DNA of 64,000 nucleotides from Leucobacter edaphi (lineage in GTDB: Bacteria > Actinomycetota > Actinomycetes > Actinomycetales > Microbacteriaceae), in contig NZ_JAEHOI010000001.1 of NCBI RefSeq assembly GCF_016522535.1, forward strand, positions 221,241 through 285,240. Reading direction: 5' to 3'. Below are positions 19,515-28,952 of the stretch, one piece after another (positions within the stretch are counted from its first letter, which is position 1; every line of letters begins with the position of its first letter). The position numbers and the translations under genes were made by a program. The notes below the pieces were generated by a model that did no database searches, was not told the origin of the DNA, and was given only the letters and a program-made list of their open reading frames with translations.

Positions 19515-20837
19515 TTGTTCAGCGCTATCGGACGGATCTTCAGAACCCCCGATCTCAGGCGGAAGCTCGTATTCACCCTGGGCATCGTGTCGCTGTTCCG
19601 GCTCGGATCCTTCATCCCGGCGCCCTTCGTGGACTTCAATAACGTCCAGGCGTGTCTGGCGGCCAACAAGACCGGCACCTCGGGCCTGTACGACATGATC
19701 AACCTCTTCAGCGGCGGCGCGCTGCTGCAGCTGTCGATCTTCGCGCTCGGCATCATGCCCTACATCACGGCGTCGATCATCACGCAGCTGCTCCGCGTCG
19801 TCATCCCGCACTTCGAGACGCTCCACAAGGAGGGTCAGGCGGGCCAGGCGAAGCTGACGCAGTACACGCGCTATCTCACGATCGCGCTCGCGATCCTGCA
19901 GTCGACCACGCTCATCACGGTCGCGCGCTCGGGCCAGCTCTTCGGTGCCGCCGCGAACCAGGCCTGCCAGAACCTCGTGTCGCAGGAGTGGTGGTCGATC
20001 CTCATCATGATCCTCACGATGACCGCCGGCACCGGCCTCATCATGTGGTTCGGCGAGCTCATCACCGAGCACGGCATCGGCAACGGCATGTCGCTCCTGA
20101 TCTTCACCTCGATCGCCGCGAGCTTCCCCGGCGCCATGTGGACCATCAAGGAGTCGCGCGGCTGGGAGGTCTTCTTCCTGGTGCTCGCGGTCGGTCTCGT
20201 GGTCGTCGCCGCGGTCGTCTTCGTCGAGCAGTCGCAGCGCCGGATCCCCGTGCAGTACGCGAAGCGCGTCGTCGGGCGTCGCACCTACGGTGGTTCGAGC
20301 ACGTACATCCCGATCAAGGTCAACATGGCCGGCGTTATCCCGGTCATCTTCGCCTCGGCGATCCTGTACCTGCCGATGCTCATCACCCAGTTCAACCAGC
20401 CCAAGATCGGCGAGGAGCCGAAGGCCTGGGTGGTCTGGATCCAGAACAACCTCGTGCTCGGCGATCAGCCGCTCTACATGGTCGTGTTCTTCCTGCTCGT
20501 GATCGGCTTCACGTTCTTCTACGTGCAGATCACCTTCAACCCGGAGGAGGTCGCGGACAACATGAAGCAGTACGGCGGCTTCATCCCGGGCATCCGCGCC
20601 GGCCGACCCACGGCCGAGTACCTCAACTACGTGCTCACGCGCATCACGAGCGCCGGCTCGCTGTACCTCGGCGTGATCGCGCTCATCCCGCTTGTCGCGC
20701 TGGCATTCTTCGGCGCGAACCAGAACTTCCCGTTCGGCGGCTCCTCGATCCTGATTATCGTGGGCGTCGGCCTCGAAACGGTGAAGCAGATTGACGCGCA
20801 GCTCCAGCAGCGCCACTACGAAGGGCTCCTCAAGTGA
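19515..20837 (+). CDS. secY: Preprotein translocase channel subunit SecY
   Basis: 440 aa, ten predicted membrane helices; forms the SecYEG channel for protein export and membrane insertion. I chose the TTG at 19515: AGGAGG ends 7 bases before it and the protein then reads [17 protein letters not shown], the usual SecY N-terminus. The frame is open upstream to a GTG at 19458, but that would add 19 unrelated residues and start at the promoter. [16 protein letters not shown] and [12 protein letters not shown] are typical. The adk GTG overlaps its stop by 4 nt. Confidence 0.95.
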   Translation: MFSAIGRIFRTPDLRRKLVFTLGIVSLFRLGSFIPAPFVDFNNVQACLAANKTGTSGLYDMINLFSGGALLQLSIFALGIMPYITASIITQLLRVVIPHFETLHKEGQAGQAKLTQYTRYLTIALAILQSTTLITVARSGQLFGAAANQACQNLVSQEWWSILIMILTMTAGTGLIMWFGELITEHGIGNGMSLLIFTSIAASFPGAMWTIKESRGWEVFFLVLAVGLVVVAAVVFVEQSQRRIPVQYAKRVVGRRTYGGSSTYIPIKVNMAGVIPVIFASAILYLPMLITQFNQPKIGEEPKAWVVWIQNNLVLGDQPLYMVVFFLLVIGFTFFYVQITFNPEEVADNMKQYGGFIPGIRAGRPTAEYLNYVLTRITSAGSLYLGVIALIPLVALAFFGANQNFPFGGSSILIIVGVGLETVKQIDAQLQQRHYEGLLK

Positions 20838-21439
20838 CCGAGACCACTCACGCACGACTGCTCATCATCGGCCCTCCCGGGGCAGGCAAGGGCACCCAGG
20901 CGTCGCGGATCGCGGAGCGCTTCCAGGTTCCCGCGATCTCGACGGGCGATATCTTCCGCGCCAACATCAAGGGCGGCACGCCGCTCGGCCAGCAGGTGCA
21001 GGCGATCATCGCCGAGGGTGAGCTCGTTCCCGACTCGCTGACGAACGAGATCGTCGCGGACCGTCTCGAGCAGGCCGACGCCGCAGCCGGCTTCCTGCTC
21101 GACGGGTACCCGCGCACGGTGGATCAGGTGCACGCGCTCGACGCCATGCTCGCTCCGAAGAACGCCGCGCTCGACGCGGTGATCCTGCTCGAGGCCGATG
21201 TCGACGCTGTCGTCGCACGCCTCCTGAAGCGCGCTGAGCTCGAGGGCCGCGCGGACGATACCGAAGAGGTCATTCGTCACCGTCAGGAGATCTACGCGGA
21301 TCAGACCGCGCCGCTCATCGAGCTGTTCTCCGAGCGCGGGATCCTCGTCTCGGTCGACGGCCTGGGCACGGTCGAGGAGGTTGCGGCGCGCATCGCCGAG
21401 GGACTCGACGCGAAGCTCAGCTCGCGGGTCGGCAGCTAG
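20834..21439 (+). CDS. adk: Adenylate kinase
   Basis: 201 aa. Catalyses ATP + AMP to 2 ADP. The P-loop GPPGAGKGT lies at residues 13-21, followed by [11 protein letters not shown] (AMP site) and [11 protein letters not shown]. The LID insert is short, with no zinc cysteines, as in the short-form enzymes of Actinobacteria. GTG start in a GTGA overlap with secY; map follows after 2 bases. The secY-adk-map order is conserved widely. Confidence 0.96.
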   Translation: MTETTHARLLIIGPPGAGKGTQASRIAERFQVPAISTGDIFRANIKGGTPLGQQVQAIIAEGELVPDSLTNEIVADRLEQADAAAGFLLDGYPRTVDQVHALDAMLAPKNAALDAVILLEADVDAVVARLLKRAELEGRADDTEEVIRHRQEIYADQTAPLIELFSERGILVSVDGLGTVEEVAARIAEGLDAKLSSRVGS

Positions 21440-21441
21440 CG

Positions 21442-22284
21442 TTGGGTCGGCGGGGGATTCTGCGGAGGTCGATCTACAAGTCGCCTGCGCAGCTCAGGCT
21501 CATGATCGAGCCCGGCCTGGCGACCGCGGCGGCGCTTGCCGCGATGCGTGACGCCGTGCGCCCCGGAATTACCCCGCTCGAGCTCGATGCGCTCGCCGAG
21601 GAGGCGATTCGCGCCCGCGGCGGCGCGCCGAACTTCATGCTCGAGCCCGGCTACAAGCACACGATCTGCGCGAACGTCAACGAGCACGTGGTCCACGGCA
21701 TCCCGAGCGAGCGTCCGCTCGTTCCCGGCGACATCGTCGCGCTGGACGCCGGCGCCGTGATCGGCGGCTGGCACGGCGATGCGGCGATCACGGCGGTCCT
21801 TCCCGACCACGCCGATCCGGAGCGCACGGCCGCGAACGAGAAGCTCAGCCGCGTCACCGAGCAGGCGATGTGGCGCGGCATCGCGCGCCTCGCCACGGGA
21901 ACGCACCTCAACGAGGTGGGGGAGGCCGTTGCCGGTTATGTGCGCGCGAACAGCGATTTCGGCGTGCTCGAGGACTATATCGGGCACGGCATCGGTCGCA
22001 GCATGCACGAGGATCCGCCCGTGTTCAACGTTCCGGTGCGCCGTCGCGGACCGGAGATCAAGCCCGGCCTCGTCGTGGCGATCGAACCGATCATCTCCGC
22101 CGGCGGGATCGACACGGTGGTCGAGGACGACGACTGGACCGTCACGATCGCGGACGGTTCGATGAGCGCCCAGTGGGAGCACTCGGTCGCCGTGCACGAG
22201 AAGGGCATCTGGGTGCTGACCGCCGAGGACGGCGGGGCGTCCGGCTTGGAACCGCTCGGCGTGACGCCGGTTCCCATCCCCTGA
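21442..22284 (+). CDS. map: Methionine aminopeptidase, type I
   Basis: 280 aa. Removes the initiator Met from new proteins in the cytosol. The five metal ligands can be assigned: the two Asp residues in VALDAGAVIGGWHGDAA, His in GHGIGRSMHEDP, Glu in VAIEPIIS and Glu in EHSVAVHE. The start is TTG at 21442, 2 bases after the adk stop, giving LGRRGILRRSIYKSP; a later start is possible because no clear ribosome site is seen. Confidence 0.94.
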   Translation: MGRRGILRRSIYKSPAQLRLMIEPGLATAAALAAMRDAVRPGITPLELDALAEEAIRARGGAPNFMLEPGYKHTICANVNEHVVHGIPSERPLVPGDIVALDAGAVIGGWHGDAAITAVLPDHADPERTAANEKLSRVTEQAMWRGIARLATGTHLNEVGEAVAGYVRANSDFGVLEDYIGHGIGRSMHEDPPVFNVPVRRRGPEIKPGLVVAIEPIISAGGIDTVVEDDDWTVTIADGSMSAQWEHSVAVHEKGIWVLTAEDGGASGLEPLGVTPVPIP

Positions 22285-22338
22285 TCCGGCCCGTCCGGCG
22301 CGGCTCGCGCCCGCCGCGCCGATCTCGCGGCGCTCCGC

Positions 22339-22367
22339 TTTACAAACGCGGCTTCGCGGTCTATCCT
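22339..22367 (+). promoter_or_regulatory. Promoter of infA-rpmJ (alpha cluster)
   Basis: TTTACA (22339-22344), exactly 17 nt, TATCCT (22362-22367), about 94 bases before infA. Confidence 0.75.
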
Positions 22368-22460
22368 TGATCTTTGGTGCTTTGCGCCTGTTTTTGTGTT
22401 CGCAAAATCGGGCGCCGAGCATTCGCATGACCAGTGAAACTACGAAGCGATAGTGAGGCT

Positions 22461-22682
22461 ATGGCGAAGAAAGACGGCGTCATCGAGATCGAGGGACACG
22501 TTGTCGAGGCTCTGCCGAACGCGATGTTCCGCGTCGAGCTGACCAATGGACACAAGGTGCTCGCTCATATCTCGGGCAAGATGCGTCAGCACTACATCCG
22601 CATCCTCCCCGAGGACCGCGTGATCGTGGAGCTGACTCCGTACGATCTGACCCGCGGCCGCATCGTCTACCGCTACAAGTAG
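22461..22682 (+). CDS. infA: Translation initiation factor IF-1
   Basis: 73 aa, full length. IF-1 binds the A site of the 30S subunit during initiation. It begins [20 protein letters not shown] and ends [13 protein letters not shown], both diagnostic. The frame is open 27 bases further up, but the ATG at 22461 gives the universal N-terminus. The ribosome site is weak (GTGAGG, 8 bases upstream). Confidence 0.97.
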   Translation: MAKKDGVIEIEGHVVEALPNAMFRVELTNGHKVLAHISGKMRQHYIRILPEDRVIVELTPYDLTRGRIVYRYK

Positions 22683-22754
22683 GCAGTCACCGGAAAGTAA
22701 CGGCTCCCGGCACCCCGGGAGTACGAGGACAGCGAACCCGCTAAAGGAAACATC

Positions 22755-22868
22755 ATGAAGGTCAAGCCCAGCGTCAAGAAGATCTGCGACAAGTGCAAGG
22801 TCATCCGTCGTCACGGCCGTGTCATGGTGATCTGCGAGAACCCGCGCCACAAGCAGCGCCAGGGCTAG
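22755..22868 (+). CDS. rpmJ: Ribosomal protein L36, zinc-binding form
   Basis: 37 aa: [20 protein letters not shown] followed by [17 protein letters not shown]. Cys11, Cys14, Cys27 and His32 form the zinc site, so this is the C+ form used under zinc-replete conditions. AAAGGAAA lies 4 bases before the ATG. It sits 72 bases after infA and 157 bases before rpsM. Confidence 0.97.
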   Translation: MKVKPSVKKICDKCKVIRRHGRVMVICENPRHKQRQG

Positions 22869-23025
22869 TCCCGGCTGCTGCGGCCCCGCAGCGCACCACT
22901 TCACAACTCAATAACTGATCCAGCGCGTCGAAGAACCCGATCCATCGCGATCGGGGGACACCTTGGGGCGGAGGCCCAAACCCCCGACGCGCGCCAAACC
23001 TCCACTATCCGCAAGGAGAGCCACC

Positions 23026-23394
23026 ATGGCACGTCTCGCAGGAGTAGACATCCCACGCGACAAGCGCGTTGAGATTGCACTCACTTACATCTATGGCGTT
23101 GGCCGCACCAGCGCGCTGAAGACGCTCGAGGAAACCGGCATCGACGGCAACATCCGCGTCAAGGACCTCACCGACGACCAGCTCGTCGCACTCCGTGACT
23201 ACATTGAGGGCAACTTCAAGGTCGAGGGCGATCTTCGCCGCGAGGTTGCCGCTGACATCCGCCGCAAGGTGGAGATCGGCAGCTACCAGGGCATCCGCCA
23301 CCGCAAGGGCCTGCCTGTGCACGGTCAGCGCACCAAGACGAACGCTCGCACCCGCAAGGGCCCGAAGCGCACCGTCGCCGGTAAGAAGAAGTAA
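23026..23394 (+). CDS. rpsM: Ribosomal protein S13
   Basis: 122 aa. S13 bridges the subunits and touches P-site tRNA. Start [16 protein letters not shown] with AAGGAG 8 bases before the ATG; the frame runs open 63 bases upstream without family similarity. The signature [20 protein letters not shown] is near the C-terminus. Confidence 0.98.
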   Translation: MARLAGVDIPRDKRVEIALTYIYGVGRTSALKTLEETGIDGNIRVKDLTDDQLVALRDYIEGNFKVEGDLRREVAADIRRKVEIGSYQGIRHRKGLPVHGQRTKTNARTRKGPKRTVAGKKK

Positions 23395-23442
23395 CCACCG
23401 GCTCACTCGACCGTCACACAGAGCTTTTCAGGAGAACACTCA

Positions 23443-23841
23443 ATGGCTGCACCAAAGTCGGCGGCGCGCAAGCCGCGCCGCAAGGATAAGAAGAACGTCG
23501 TCGTGGGCCAGGCCCACATCAAGTCGACGTTCAACAACACGATCGTCTCGATCACGGACACCACCGGTGCCGTGATCAGCTGGGCCTCCTCGGGTGGCGT
23601 CGGCTTCAAGGGTTCGCGCAAGTCGACCCCGTTCGCCGCGCAGCTCGCGGCAGAGTCCGCTGCCCGCAAGGCGCAGGAGCACGGCATGAAGAAGGTCGAC
23701 GTCTTCGTCAAGGGCCCGGGCTCGGGTCGCGAGACCGCGATCCGCTCGCTGCAGGCCGCTGGCCTCGAGGTGGGGTCGATCAACGACGTCACCCCGCAGA
23801 CCCACAACGGCTGCCGCCCGCCCAAGCGTCGTCGCGTCTAA
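23443..23841 (+). CDS. rpsK: Ribosomal protein S11
   Basis: 132 aa. S11 lies on the 30S platform near the E site. Conserved: [28 protein letters not shown] and the end [14 protein letters not shown] is preceded by AGGAGA. rpsD, which follows rpsK in many bacteria, is absent; rpoA comes next after 144 bases. Confidence 0.98.
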   Translation: MAAPKSAARKPRRKDKKNVVVGQAHIKSTFNNTIVSITDTTGAVISWASSGGVGFKGSRKSTPFAAQLAAESAARKAQEHGMKKVDVFVKGPGSGRETAIRSLQAAGLEVGSINDVTPQTHNGCRPPKRRRV

Positions 23842-23985
23842 CGAGCACGCTCTGCGGGTGCGGGGGATCCTTTCCGCCGCACCCGCGGGCCGCGCCTCGC
23901 GTTCGAGGCGTCCGGCCCGCACGGACCCCATCCTCCCTCAACCGCATGAGTCATATAGCGGACTCCAGCGAAAGGACACCACACC

Positions 23986-24972
23986 GTGCTCATCGCACAG
24001 CGACCCACTCTGACTGAAGAACCGATCTCCGAGTTCCGTTCGCGCTTCGCCATCGAGCCGCTCGAGCCCGGCTTCGGCTACACGCTCGGCAACTCCCTGC
24101 GCCGCACGCTCCTCTCCTCGATCCCCGGCGCCGCGGTTACCAGCGTCCGCTTCGAGGGCGTGGCCCACGAGTTCACGACCATCCCGGGCGTGACCGAGGA
24201 CGTCACCGAGATCATCCTCAACATCAAGGACCTCGTCGTCTCCAGCGAGCATGACGAGCCCATCACCGCCTACCTGCGCAAGACCGGCGCCGGCGAGGTC
24301 ACCGCTGCCGACATCTCCGCTCCCGCGGGTGTCGAGGTGCACAACCCGGAGCTCGTCATCGCGACGCTCAGCGACTCGGCTCAGTTCGAGCTCGAGCTCA
24401 CGATCGAGCGTGGCCGCGGCTACGTCTCGGCCGCGCAGAACCGCAACGACGACGCAGAGGTCGGCCGCATCCCGGTCGACTCGATCTACTCGCCGGTGCT
24501 CAAGGTCACCTACCGCGTGGAGGCCACGCGTGCCGGTGAGCGCACCGACTTCGATCGTCTCGTCGTTGATGTCGAGACCAAGCCCGCCATCAGCCCGCGC
24601 GACGCGATCGCGTCGGCCGGTTCGACCCTGGTCGAGCTGTTCGGTCTGGCCCGCGAGCTCAACACGGCCGCCGAGGGCGTCGAGATCGGCCCCGCGCCGG
24701 TCGAGGTCGTCACGGAGGGCGAGCTCTCGATCCCGATCGAGGACCTGGATCTCTCGGTGCGCAGCTACAACTGCCTCAAGCGCGAGGGCATCAACACGGT
24801 GAGCGAGCTCGTTGCGCTCTCCGAGGCCCAGCTGATGAACATCCGCAATTTCGGCCAGAAGTCGGTCTTCGAGGTGCGCGACAAGCTCACCGAGATGGGC
24901 CTCTCGCTGAAGGACGCCGTGCCTGGTTTCGATGGCGCGCAGTTCTACAGCTACGAAGACGACAACAACTAA
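23986..24972 (+). CDS. rpoA: RNA polymerase alpha subunit
   Basis: 328 aa. The N-terminal domain (about 1-230) dimerises and binds beta and beta'; [20 protein letters not shown] is the signature. The C-terminal domain (about 250-310) contains [18 protein letters not shown] and binds UP elements and activators. GTG start preceded by GAAAGGA. The acidic end EDDNN is as in relatives. rplQ follows 43 bases later. Confidence 0.98.
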   Translation: MLIAQRPTLTEEPISEFRSRFAIEPLEPGFGYTLGNSLRRTLLSSIPGAAVTSVRFEGVAHEFTTIPGVTEDVTEIILNIKDLVVSSEHDEPITAYLRKTGAGEVTAADISAPAGVEVHNPELVIATLSDSAQFELELTIERGRGYVSAAQNRNDDAEVGRIPVDSIYSPVLKVTYRVEATRAGERTDFDRLVVDVETKPAISPRDAIASAGSTLVELFGLARELNTAAEGVEIGPAPVEVVTEGELSIPIEDLDLSVRSYNCLKREGINTVSELVALSEAQLMNIRNFGQKSVFEVRDKLTEMGLSLKDAVPGFDGAQFYSYEDDNN

Positions 24973-25015
24973 GGTCCCGACCGCCGGTCGGATCCCTCAC
25001 TTACTGGAGTAAAGA

Positions 25016-25516
25016 ATGCCCAAGCCCAACAAGGGCCCCCGCCTCGGAGGCGGCCCCGCACACGAGCGCCTGATGCTGAACCAGATGGCTGCGCAGCTCT
25101 TCGAGCACAAGCGCATCCAGACGACCGAGACGAAGGCGAAGCGCCTGCAGCCCGTCGCCGAGCGTCTCGTCACGTTCGCGAAGCGTGGCGACCTGCACGC
25201 TCGCCGTCGCGTGATGCGTCAGATCCTCGACAAGGACGTGGTGCACGAGCTCTTCACCGAGATCGCGCCGCTCGTCGAGAACCGCGAGGGTGGTTACACC
25301 CGCGTCATCAAGACCGGCTTCCGGAAGGGCGACAACGCCCCGATGGCGATCATCGAGCTCGTTCTCGAGCCCGTGACCCCGAAGCCCAAGGCGAAGAAGG
25401 CCGCCAAGGCCGAGGAGCCCAAGGCTGAGGAGCCCAAGGCCGAGGAGACCGAGGTCGCCGAGACCGAGGCTCCCGCCGAGGAGGCGGCTGAGGCTGCCGA
25501 GGAGAAGGCCGAGTAA
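25016..25516 (+). CDS. rplQ: Ribosomal protein L17 with acidic repeat tail
   Basis: 166 aa. The L17 core (about residues 1-120) begins [19 protein letters not shown] and includes [18 protein letters not shown] low-complexity tail from about residue 122 contains a five-residue repeat, EEPKA, twice in exact 15-bp DNA repeats (about 25415-25444), then Ala/Glu. Similar tails occur in actinobacterial L17. Last gene of the alpha cluster. Confidence 0.96.
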   Translation: MPKPNKGPRLGGGPAHERLMLNQMAAQLFEHKRIQTTETKAKRLQPVAERLVTFAKRGDLHARRRVMRQILDKDVVHELFTEIAPLVENREGGYTRVIKTGFRKGDNAPMAIIELVLEPVTPKPKAKKAAKAEEPKAEEPKAEETEVAETEAPAEEAAEAAEEKAE

Positions 25517-25533
25517 GGCTTCCTCACCTCATT

Positions 25534-25573
25534 CGACTGCGCCCCGCTGGATTCGTCCGGCGGGGCGCAGTCG
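25534..25573 (+). terminator. Terminator of the alpha cluster
   Basis: CGACTGCGCCCCGC (25534-25547) pairs with GCGGGGCGCAGTCG (25560-25573): 14 perfect pairs, 12-nt loop. It lies between convergent rplQ and the HPP gene and can serve both, though no U-tract is present. Confidence 0.75.
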
Positions 25574-25599
25574 TGTCTGCGGGGCCGTGGGTGCTGGCC

Positions 25600-26100
25600 T
25601 CACCACCAGTAGCTGGGGTACGGAATGCGGGTGAGGATGCTCTGCACGCGCCCGAAGATGACGAGCACGATCGAGGCGGCGACGACGCAGCCGATGAAGC
25701 CGAGCTGCCCGTTGCCGATCGTGGCTCCGATGACCGCCGTTGCCGCTGCCGGCGAGTGGGAGGTTCTGGTGAGCAGCATCGCCCCGATGGAGACGCCGCC
25801 GGCGACCGCTGCGGCCCAGGGAGAGTTGCTGATGAGCCCAACGGAAACGCCGATGATCGCCGAGATCACTTGCCCTCCGATGACGTGGCGCGGTTGGGAG
25901 AGGGGTAGCGCGGGTGCGCCGGCGATGAGCGCCATGCTCGCGGCCATCGGCGGGATGAGGAGTGCGGTGCCCGAGAGGAGTCCGATCCCGACGAGGCTGA
26001 GGAGCGCCGCTGTGGCGGTGAGCGTGGCGAGGGCGAGTATGCGGGCGGGGAGCCGTGCCGGCGCGCGGCTCGCAAGACTGGTGCGGAGTGACTGCAGCAC
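25600..26100 (-). CDS. HPP family integral membrane protein
   Basis: 166 aa. Four hydrophobic segments and the motif SHSPAAATA mark the HPP family (Pfam HPP), membrane proteins linked in some cyanobacteria and plants to nitrite transport; the substrate here is unknown. The start is GTG at 26100 with GAGGAG six bases before it. It diverges from a TetR regulator, and two palindromes sit in the 97-bp gap, one of them exactly between its -35 and -10, so repression by that regulator is very likely. Confidence 0.8.
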   Translation of the reverse strand: MLQSLRTSLASRAPARLPARILALATLTATAALLSLVGIGLLSGTALLIPPMAASMALIAGAPALPLSQPRHVIGGQVISAIIGVSVGLISNSPWAAAVAGGVSIGAMLLTRTSHSPAAATAVIGATIGNGQLGFIGCVVAASIVLVIFGRVQSILTRIPYPSYWW

Positions 26101-26118
26101 GGGAGCTCCTCTCGGTCG

Positions 26119-26136
26119 CGAGAACGATCGTTCTCG
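26119..26136. promoter_or_regulatory. TetR-type operator 1
   Basis: Perfect 18-bp palindrome CGAGAACGATCGTTCTCG, 18 bp upstream of the HPP start, in the divergent tetR/HPP region. Same core as operator 2. Confidence 0.8.
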
Positions 26137-26147
26137 ACCTGCTTGCT

Positions 26148-26176
26148 ATGCTAGAGAATGATCGTTCTCGAAGCAA
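26148..26176 (-). promoter_or_regulatory. Promoter of the HPP gene, overlapped by operator 2
   Basis: On the minus strand TTGCTT (26176-26171), 17 nt, TAGCAT (26153-26148). Operator 2 fills the spacer exactly. Confidence 0.65.
26153..26170. promoter_or_regulatory. TetR-type operator 2
   Basis: AGAGAATGATCGTTCTCG, the same site as operator 1 with small deviations in the left arm. The two centres are 34 bp apart, about three helical turns, so two dimers would bind one face of the DNA. Confidence 0.75.
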
Positions 26177-26197
26177 AGCTGAAGGGGTGAACGGCGC

Positions 26198-26776
26198 ATG
26201 AACGCAATGGATGCCGAGCGGGAGCAGCTCCTCGACGCCGCGGAACGGCTGTTCTACGACCGGGGATTCCAGGCGGTCGGGATGGACGCACTCCGCACGG
26301 CCGCTGCCCTCCCGCTCAAGCGCGTGTATGCGCTGTTCCCGGGGAAGGAGGCGATCGTGGTGGCCATGCTCGACCGGCGCGACGATCGCTGGCAGGGATC
26401 GCTCGCGAGGCGAATCGCGCAGGAGCCACCCGGCCCCGAACGGGTGCGCGCGCTCTTCGACTGGCTCCATCGGTGGCTCGCTGACGAGGGATACCGGGGG
26501 TGCGCGTGGGTGAACGCCTCCGGCGAACTCGGTGCGACGTCCCCCGGGGTGGCGGAGGCTGCGCGCCGGCATCAGCATCGGCTGCGGGAGCAGATCGATC
26601 GGGTGGCTCATGAGTCCGGGATCGGGGACGCCGCGGCCGCGCTCTTCTACCTCTTCGAGGGCGCCCTGGTCACCGCGGGAATCTCCGGGAACCGCGATGC
26701 CGCGTTGGAGGCTCGGGCCGCCGCCGATCGGCTGCTCGGCGCCTCGGGCGCGTTGCCTGGCACGCCCGCGGGTTAG
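26198..26776 (+). CDS. TetR family transcriptional regulator
   Basis: 192 aa. The N-terminal helix-turn-helix (about residues 8-55) contains LLDAAERLFYDRGFQAVGMDAL and VYALFPGKEAIV, typical of TetR repressors; the C-terminal part would bind a ligand. It is divergent from the HPP membrane protein, with two matching palindromes between them, so it likely represses both genes. The ligand is unknown. Its stop overlaps the convergent acyltransferase stop by 3 bases. Alternative start: ATG 26207. Confidence 0.88.
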   Translation: MNAMDAEREQLLDAAERLFYDRGFQAVGMDALRTAAALPLKRVYALFPGKEAIVVAMLDRRDDRWQGSLARRIAQEPPGPERVRALFDWLHRWLADEGYRGCAWVNASGELGATSPGVAEAARRHQHRLREQIDRVAHESGIGDAAAALFYLFEGALVTAGISGNRDAALEARAAADRLLGASGALPGTPAG

Positions 26777-28866
26777 CGGCGGGGGAGCGCGAAGCCGATC
26801 GACTCGGCGGGGGTGTCGAGCTCGGCGATCGCCCGCTCCACGCTCTTCGCGTAGATCTCGCCGCCGGGCGGATTCGGATGGATCCCGTCGCCTGCGAGCG
26901 CGTCCTCGTGCGGGGCGACGCTCGCATCCCAGCGGGCGACGACCACGCCGCGACGGGCGTCCGCGAACGCCGCGAGCTCCCTGTTGACGCCGGGAATCCA
27001 GTCGCGCTCGGCGTGCGCGTCGACGAGCACGAGCGGTCGGTTGCCGACCCGCTTGGCGAGCGCGTCGAGCTCTTCCGGGCTCACGGGGCCGTTCGTGCCG
27101 AGTCCCACGACGACGATCCGGCGCAGCGCTTGCGTCTCGGCCTGCTCCGAAACGACGTCGACGCCGGCGCCCATTCCCCGGGAAACGGCCGCGTCGACCG
27201 CGATTCCGGGGAAGGCGTCCTGGAGTTCGGGGAGGCTCGCGAGCATCACCGAGTCGCCGATGGCCGAGATCTCCGGTCCCTCGGCGCGCGGGGAGAGCGC
27301 GCCGGGCCGTTTCTCGGTGTCACCGGCGGGTTTCGACCGGTCCCGATCCTGCAGCTGCGGCCGCTCGCCCGGCCCCGCGCCCGCCTCGCCGGCCGTGGCG
27401 TCGCCGCCCCGGGGCTCCGGAGGGGCGGAGGGCTCCAGGCTCTCGAGCGCGTTCAGGGGGCCGGCGAAGAACGATTGCGGATCCGCGGCCGGCTCGTTCT
27501 GCTGAGCGGTGCGGCCGCCCGGATCGGCGCCGTGATCCGCGCCGCTCTCCGCTGCGTCCCCGTCCGCCGCCGTCTCGGCTTCGGCTTCGGCATCGGCGAC
27601 CGCCTGGCCGCGCGCGATCGCGGAGGCGGCGGTCGACTGCTCGGGCGCGGTGACCACGGCGTAGACGGTCCCGGGCACCGTGAGCGCGAGGACCCCGGCG
27701 AGGCCGAGTGACACGGCGAGGTTCCGTGTGGTGCGCGGGCCCCCGCGCAGGAGGCGCCGCGCCGCGCCGCGCAGACCGAGGCGCCTGACGGGCTGCTCGA
27801 GGAAGCGGTAGGAGGCCGCCGCGGCGAGGATCGTCGCCACGAAGGTGGCGGCAACGGTGAGCGGCGATCCCGGGCCGAATGCCTCGCCGAAGATCACGAG
27901 GAGCGGCCAGTGCCAGAGATAGATGCCGTAGGAGCGCTCGCCGACCCAGCGGAGCGGGTCGGCATCGAGCCAACGGCCAACGATCGCCCCCTCGCGGGTG
28001 ATCGCCCAGATCGTCGCAAGCGCGGCTCCGGTGGCGAGCTGGAATCCTCCCTCGAAGCTCTCAGCGCTCCCCTCCCTGAGCGTGAGCGCCTGCCAGCCGA
28101 GCACGCCGAGCCCTGCGGCAGCGACCAGGCCCAGGCCGAGCTCGCGCAGCGCGGGCGCGAGGCGCGAGGCAGCGAGACCGGAGGCGGTCACGGGCTGCGC
28201 GTCGCCCCCGCCGGCGCGCCCGCTCAGGATCACGGCGAGCGCGGCGCCGAGGAAGAGCCCGAAGACGTGGGTGTCGGAGCCGAAGTAGATCCGCGTCGCA
28301 GCGTCGCCGCCTGCGGAGGCGTCGATCATCATGGCCGCCGACAGCGTTCCCAGGAGCAGGAACGGCAGCGCGCGGGTGACCCGGCCGGAGGCCCGGAACA
28401 GGACGAGCACGAGGAGCGGCAGCACCAGGTAGAACTGCTCCTCGATCGCGAGCGACCACGTGTTCCGGAAGATCTCCGGATTGTCGCGCGTGAAGTAGTC
28501 GGATCCGATCGCGATGTAGACCCAGTTGCTCACGAAGAACACGGCCCCGGCGATCTGCTTCCCGATCCCCACGAGCAGGTCGCCGCGCACCAGCGCTGCG
28601 AGCGACGAGCTCACGAGGAGGACGAGCGCGAGGGCGGGCAGCAGGCGCCTGGCCCGCCTCCGCCAGAAGTGCAGCAGATTGATCGTCCCGCTCCGCCGAT
28701 GCTCCCTCAGGAGCAGTGAGGTGATCAGAAAACCGCTGATCGCAAAGAAAATATCCACGCCGAGGAAGCCCCCGGGCAGCGCCGAGGGGAAGAGGTGGTA
28801 GCCGAGGACCAGCGCGACCGCGATCGCGCGCAGTCCGTCGAGGCCGCCGAAGCGGCGTGAACGCAT
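26773..28866 (-). CDS. Acyltransferase-3/SGNH fusion (OafA type), cell-surface O-acetylation
   Basis: 697 aa. N-terminal acyltransferase-3 domain (about residues 5-350, ten or more helices) with GLDGLRAIAVALVLGYH, the conserved His being residue 24. A disordered Ala/Asp/Glu/Pro-rich linker (about 430-530) leads to a C-terminal SGNH hydrolase-like domain: GDS with Ser539, and DGIHPN with Asp660 and His663, all catalytic residues present. This architecture O-acetylates peptidoglycan or surface sugars, moving acetyl across the membrane. ATG 28866 has GAGAAGG upstream; the frame extends to 29247 but into the promoter side of truA, so that part was rejected. Confidence 0.87.
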   Translation of the reverse strand: MRSRRFGGLDGLRAIAVALVLGYHLFPSALPGGFLGVDIFFAISGFLITSLLLREHRRSGTINLLHFWRRRARRLLPALALVLLVSSSLAALVRGDLLVGIGKQIAGAVFFVSNWVYIAIGSDYFTRDNPEIFRNTWSLAIEEQFYLVLPLLVLVLFRASGRVTRALPFLLLGTLSAAMMIDASAGGDAATRIYFGSDTHVFGLFLGAALAVILSGRAGGGDAQPVTASGLAASRLAPALRELGLGLVAAAGLGVLGWQALTLREGSAESFEGGFQLATGAALATIWAITREGAIVGRWLDADPLRWVGERSYGIYLWHWPLLVIFGEAFGPGSPLTVAATFVATILAAAASYRFLEQPVRRLGLRGAARRLLRGGPRTTRNLAVSLGLAGVLALTVPGTVYAVVTAPEQSTAASAIARGQAVADAEAEAETAADGDAAESGADHGADPGGRTAQQNEPAADPQSFFAGPLNALESLEPSAPPEPRGGDATAGEAGAGPGERPQLQDRDRSKPAGDTEKRPGALSPRAEGPEISAIGDSVMLASLPELQDAFPGIAVDAAVSRGMGAGVDVVSEQAETQALRRIVVVGLGTNGPVSPEELDALAKRVGNRPLVLVDAHAERDWIPGVNRELAAFADARRGVVVARWDASVAPHEDALAGDGIHPNPPGGEIYAKSVERAIAELDTPAESIGFALPRR

Positions 28867-28952
28867 GTGGACCTTCTCGGGGTGTGGTGCGGTCCGCCGG
28901 GTGCGGCGGAATTCCACTTTCCAGGATGCCACACACCCGTGGCGGAGATTCT

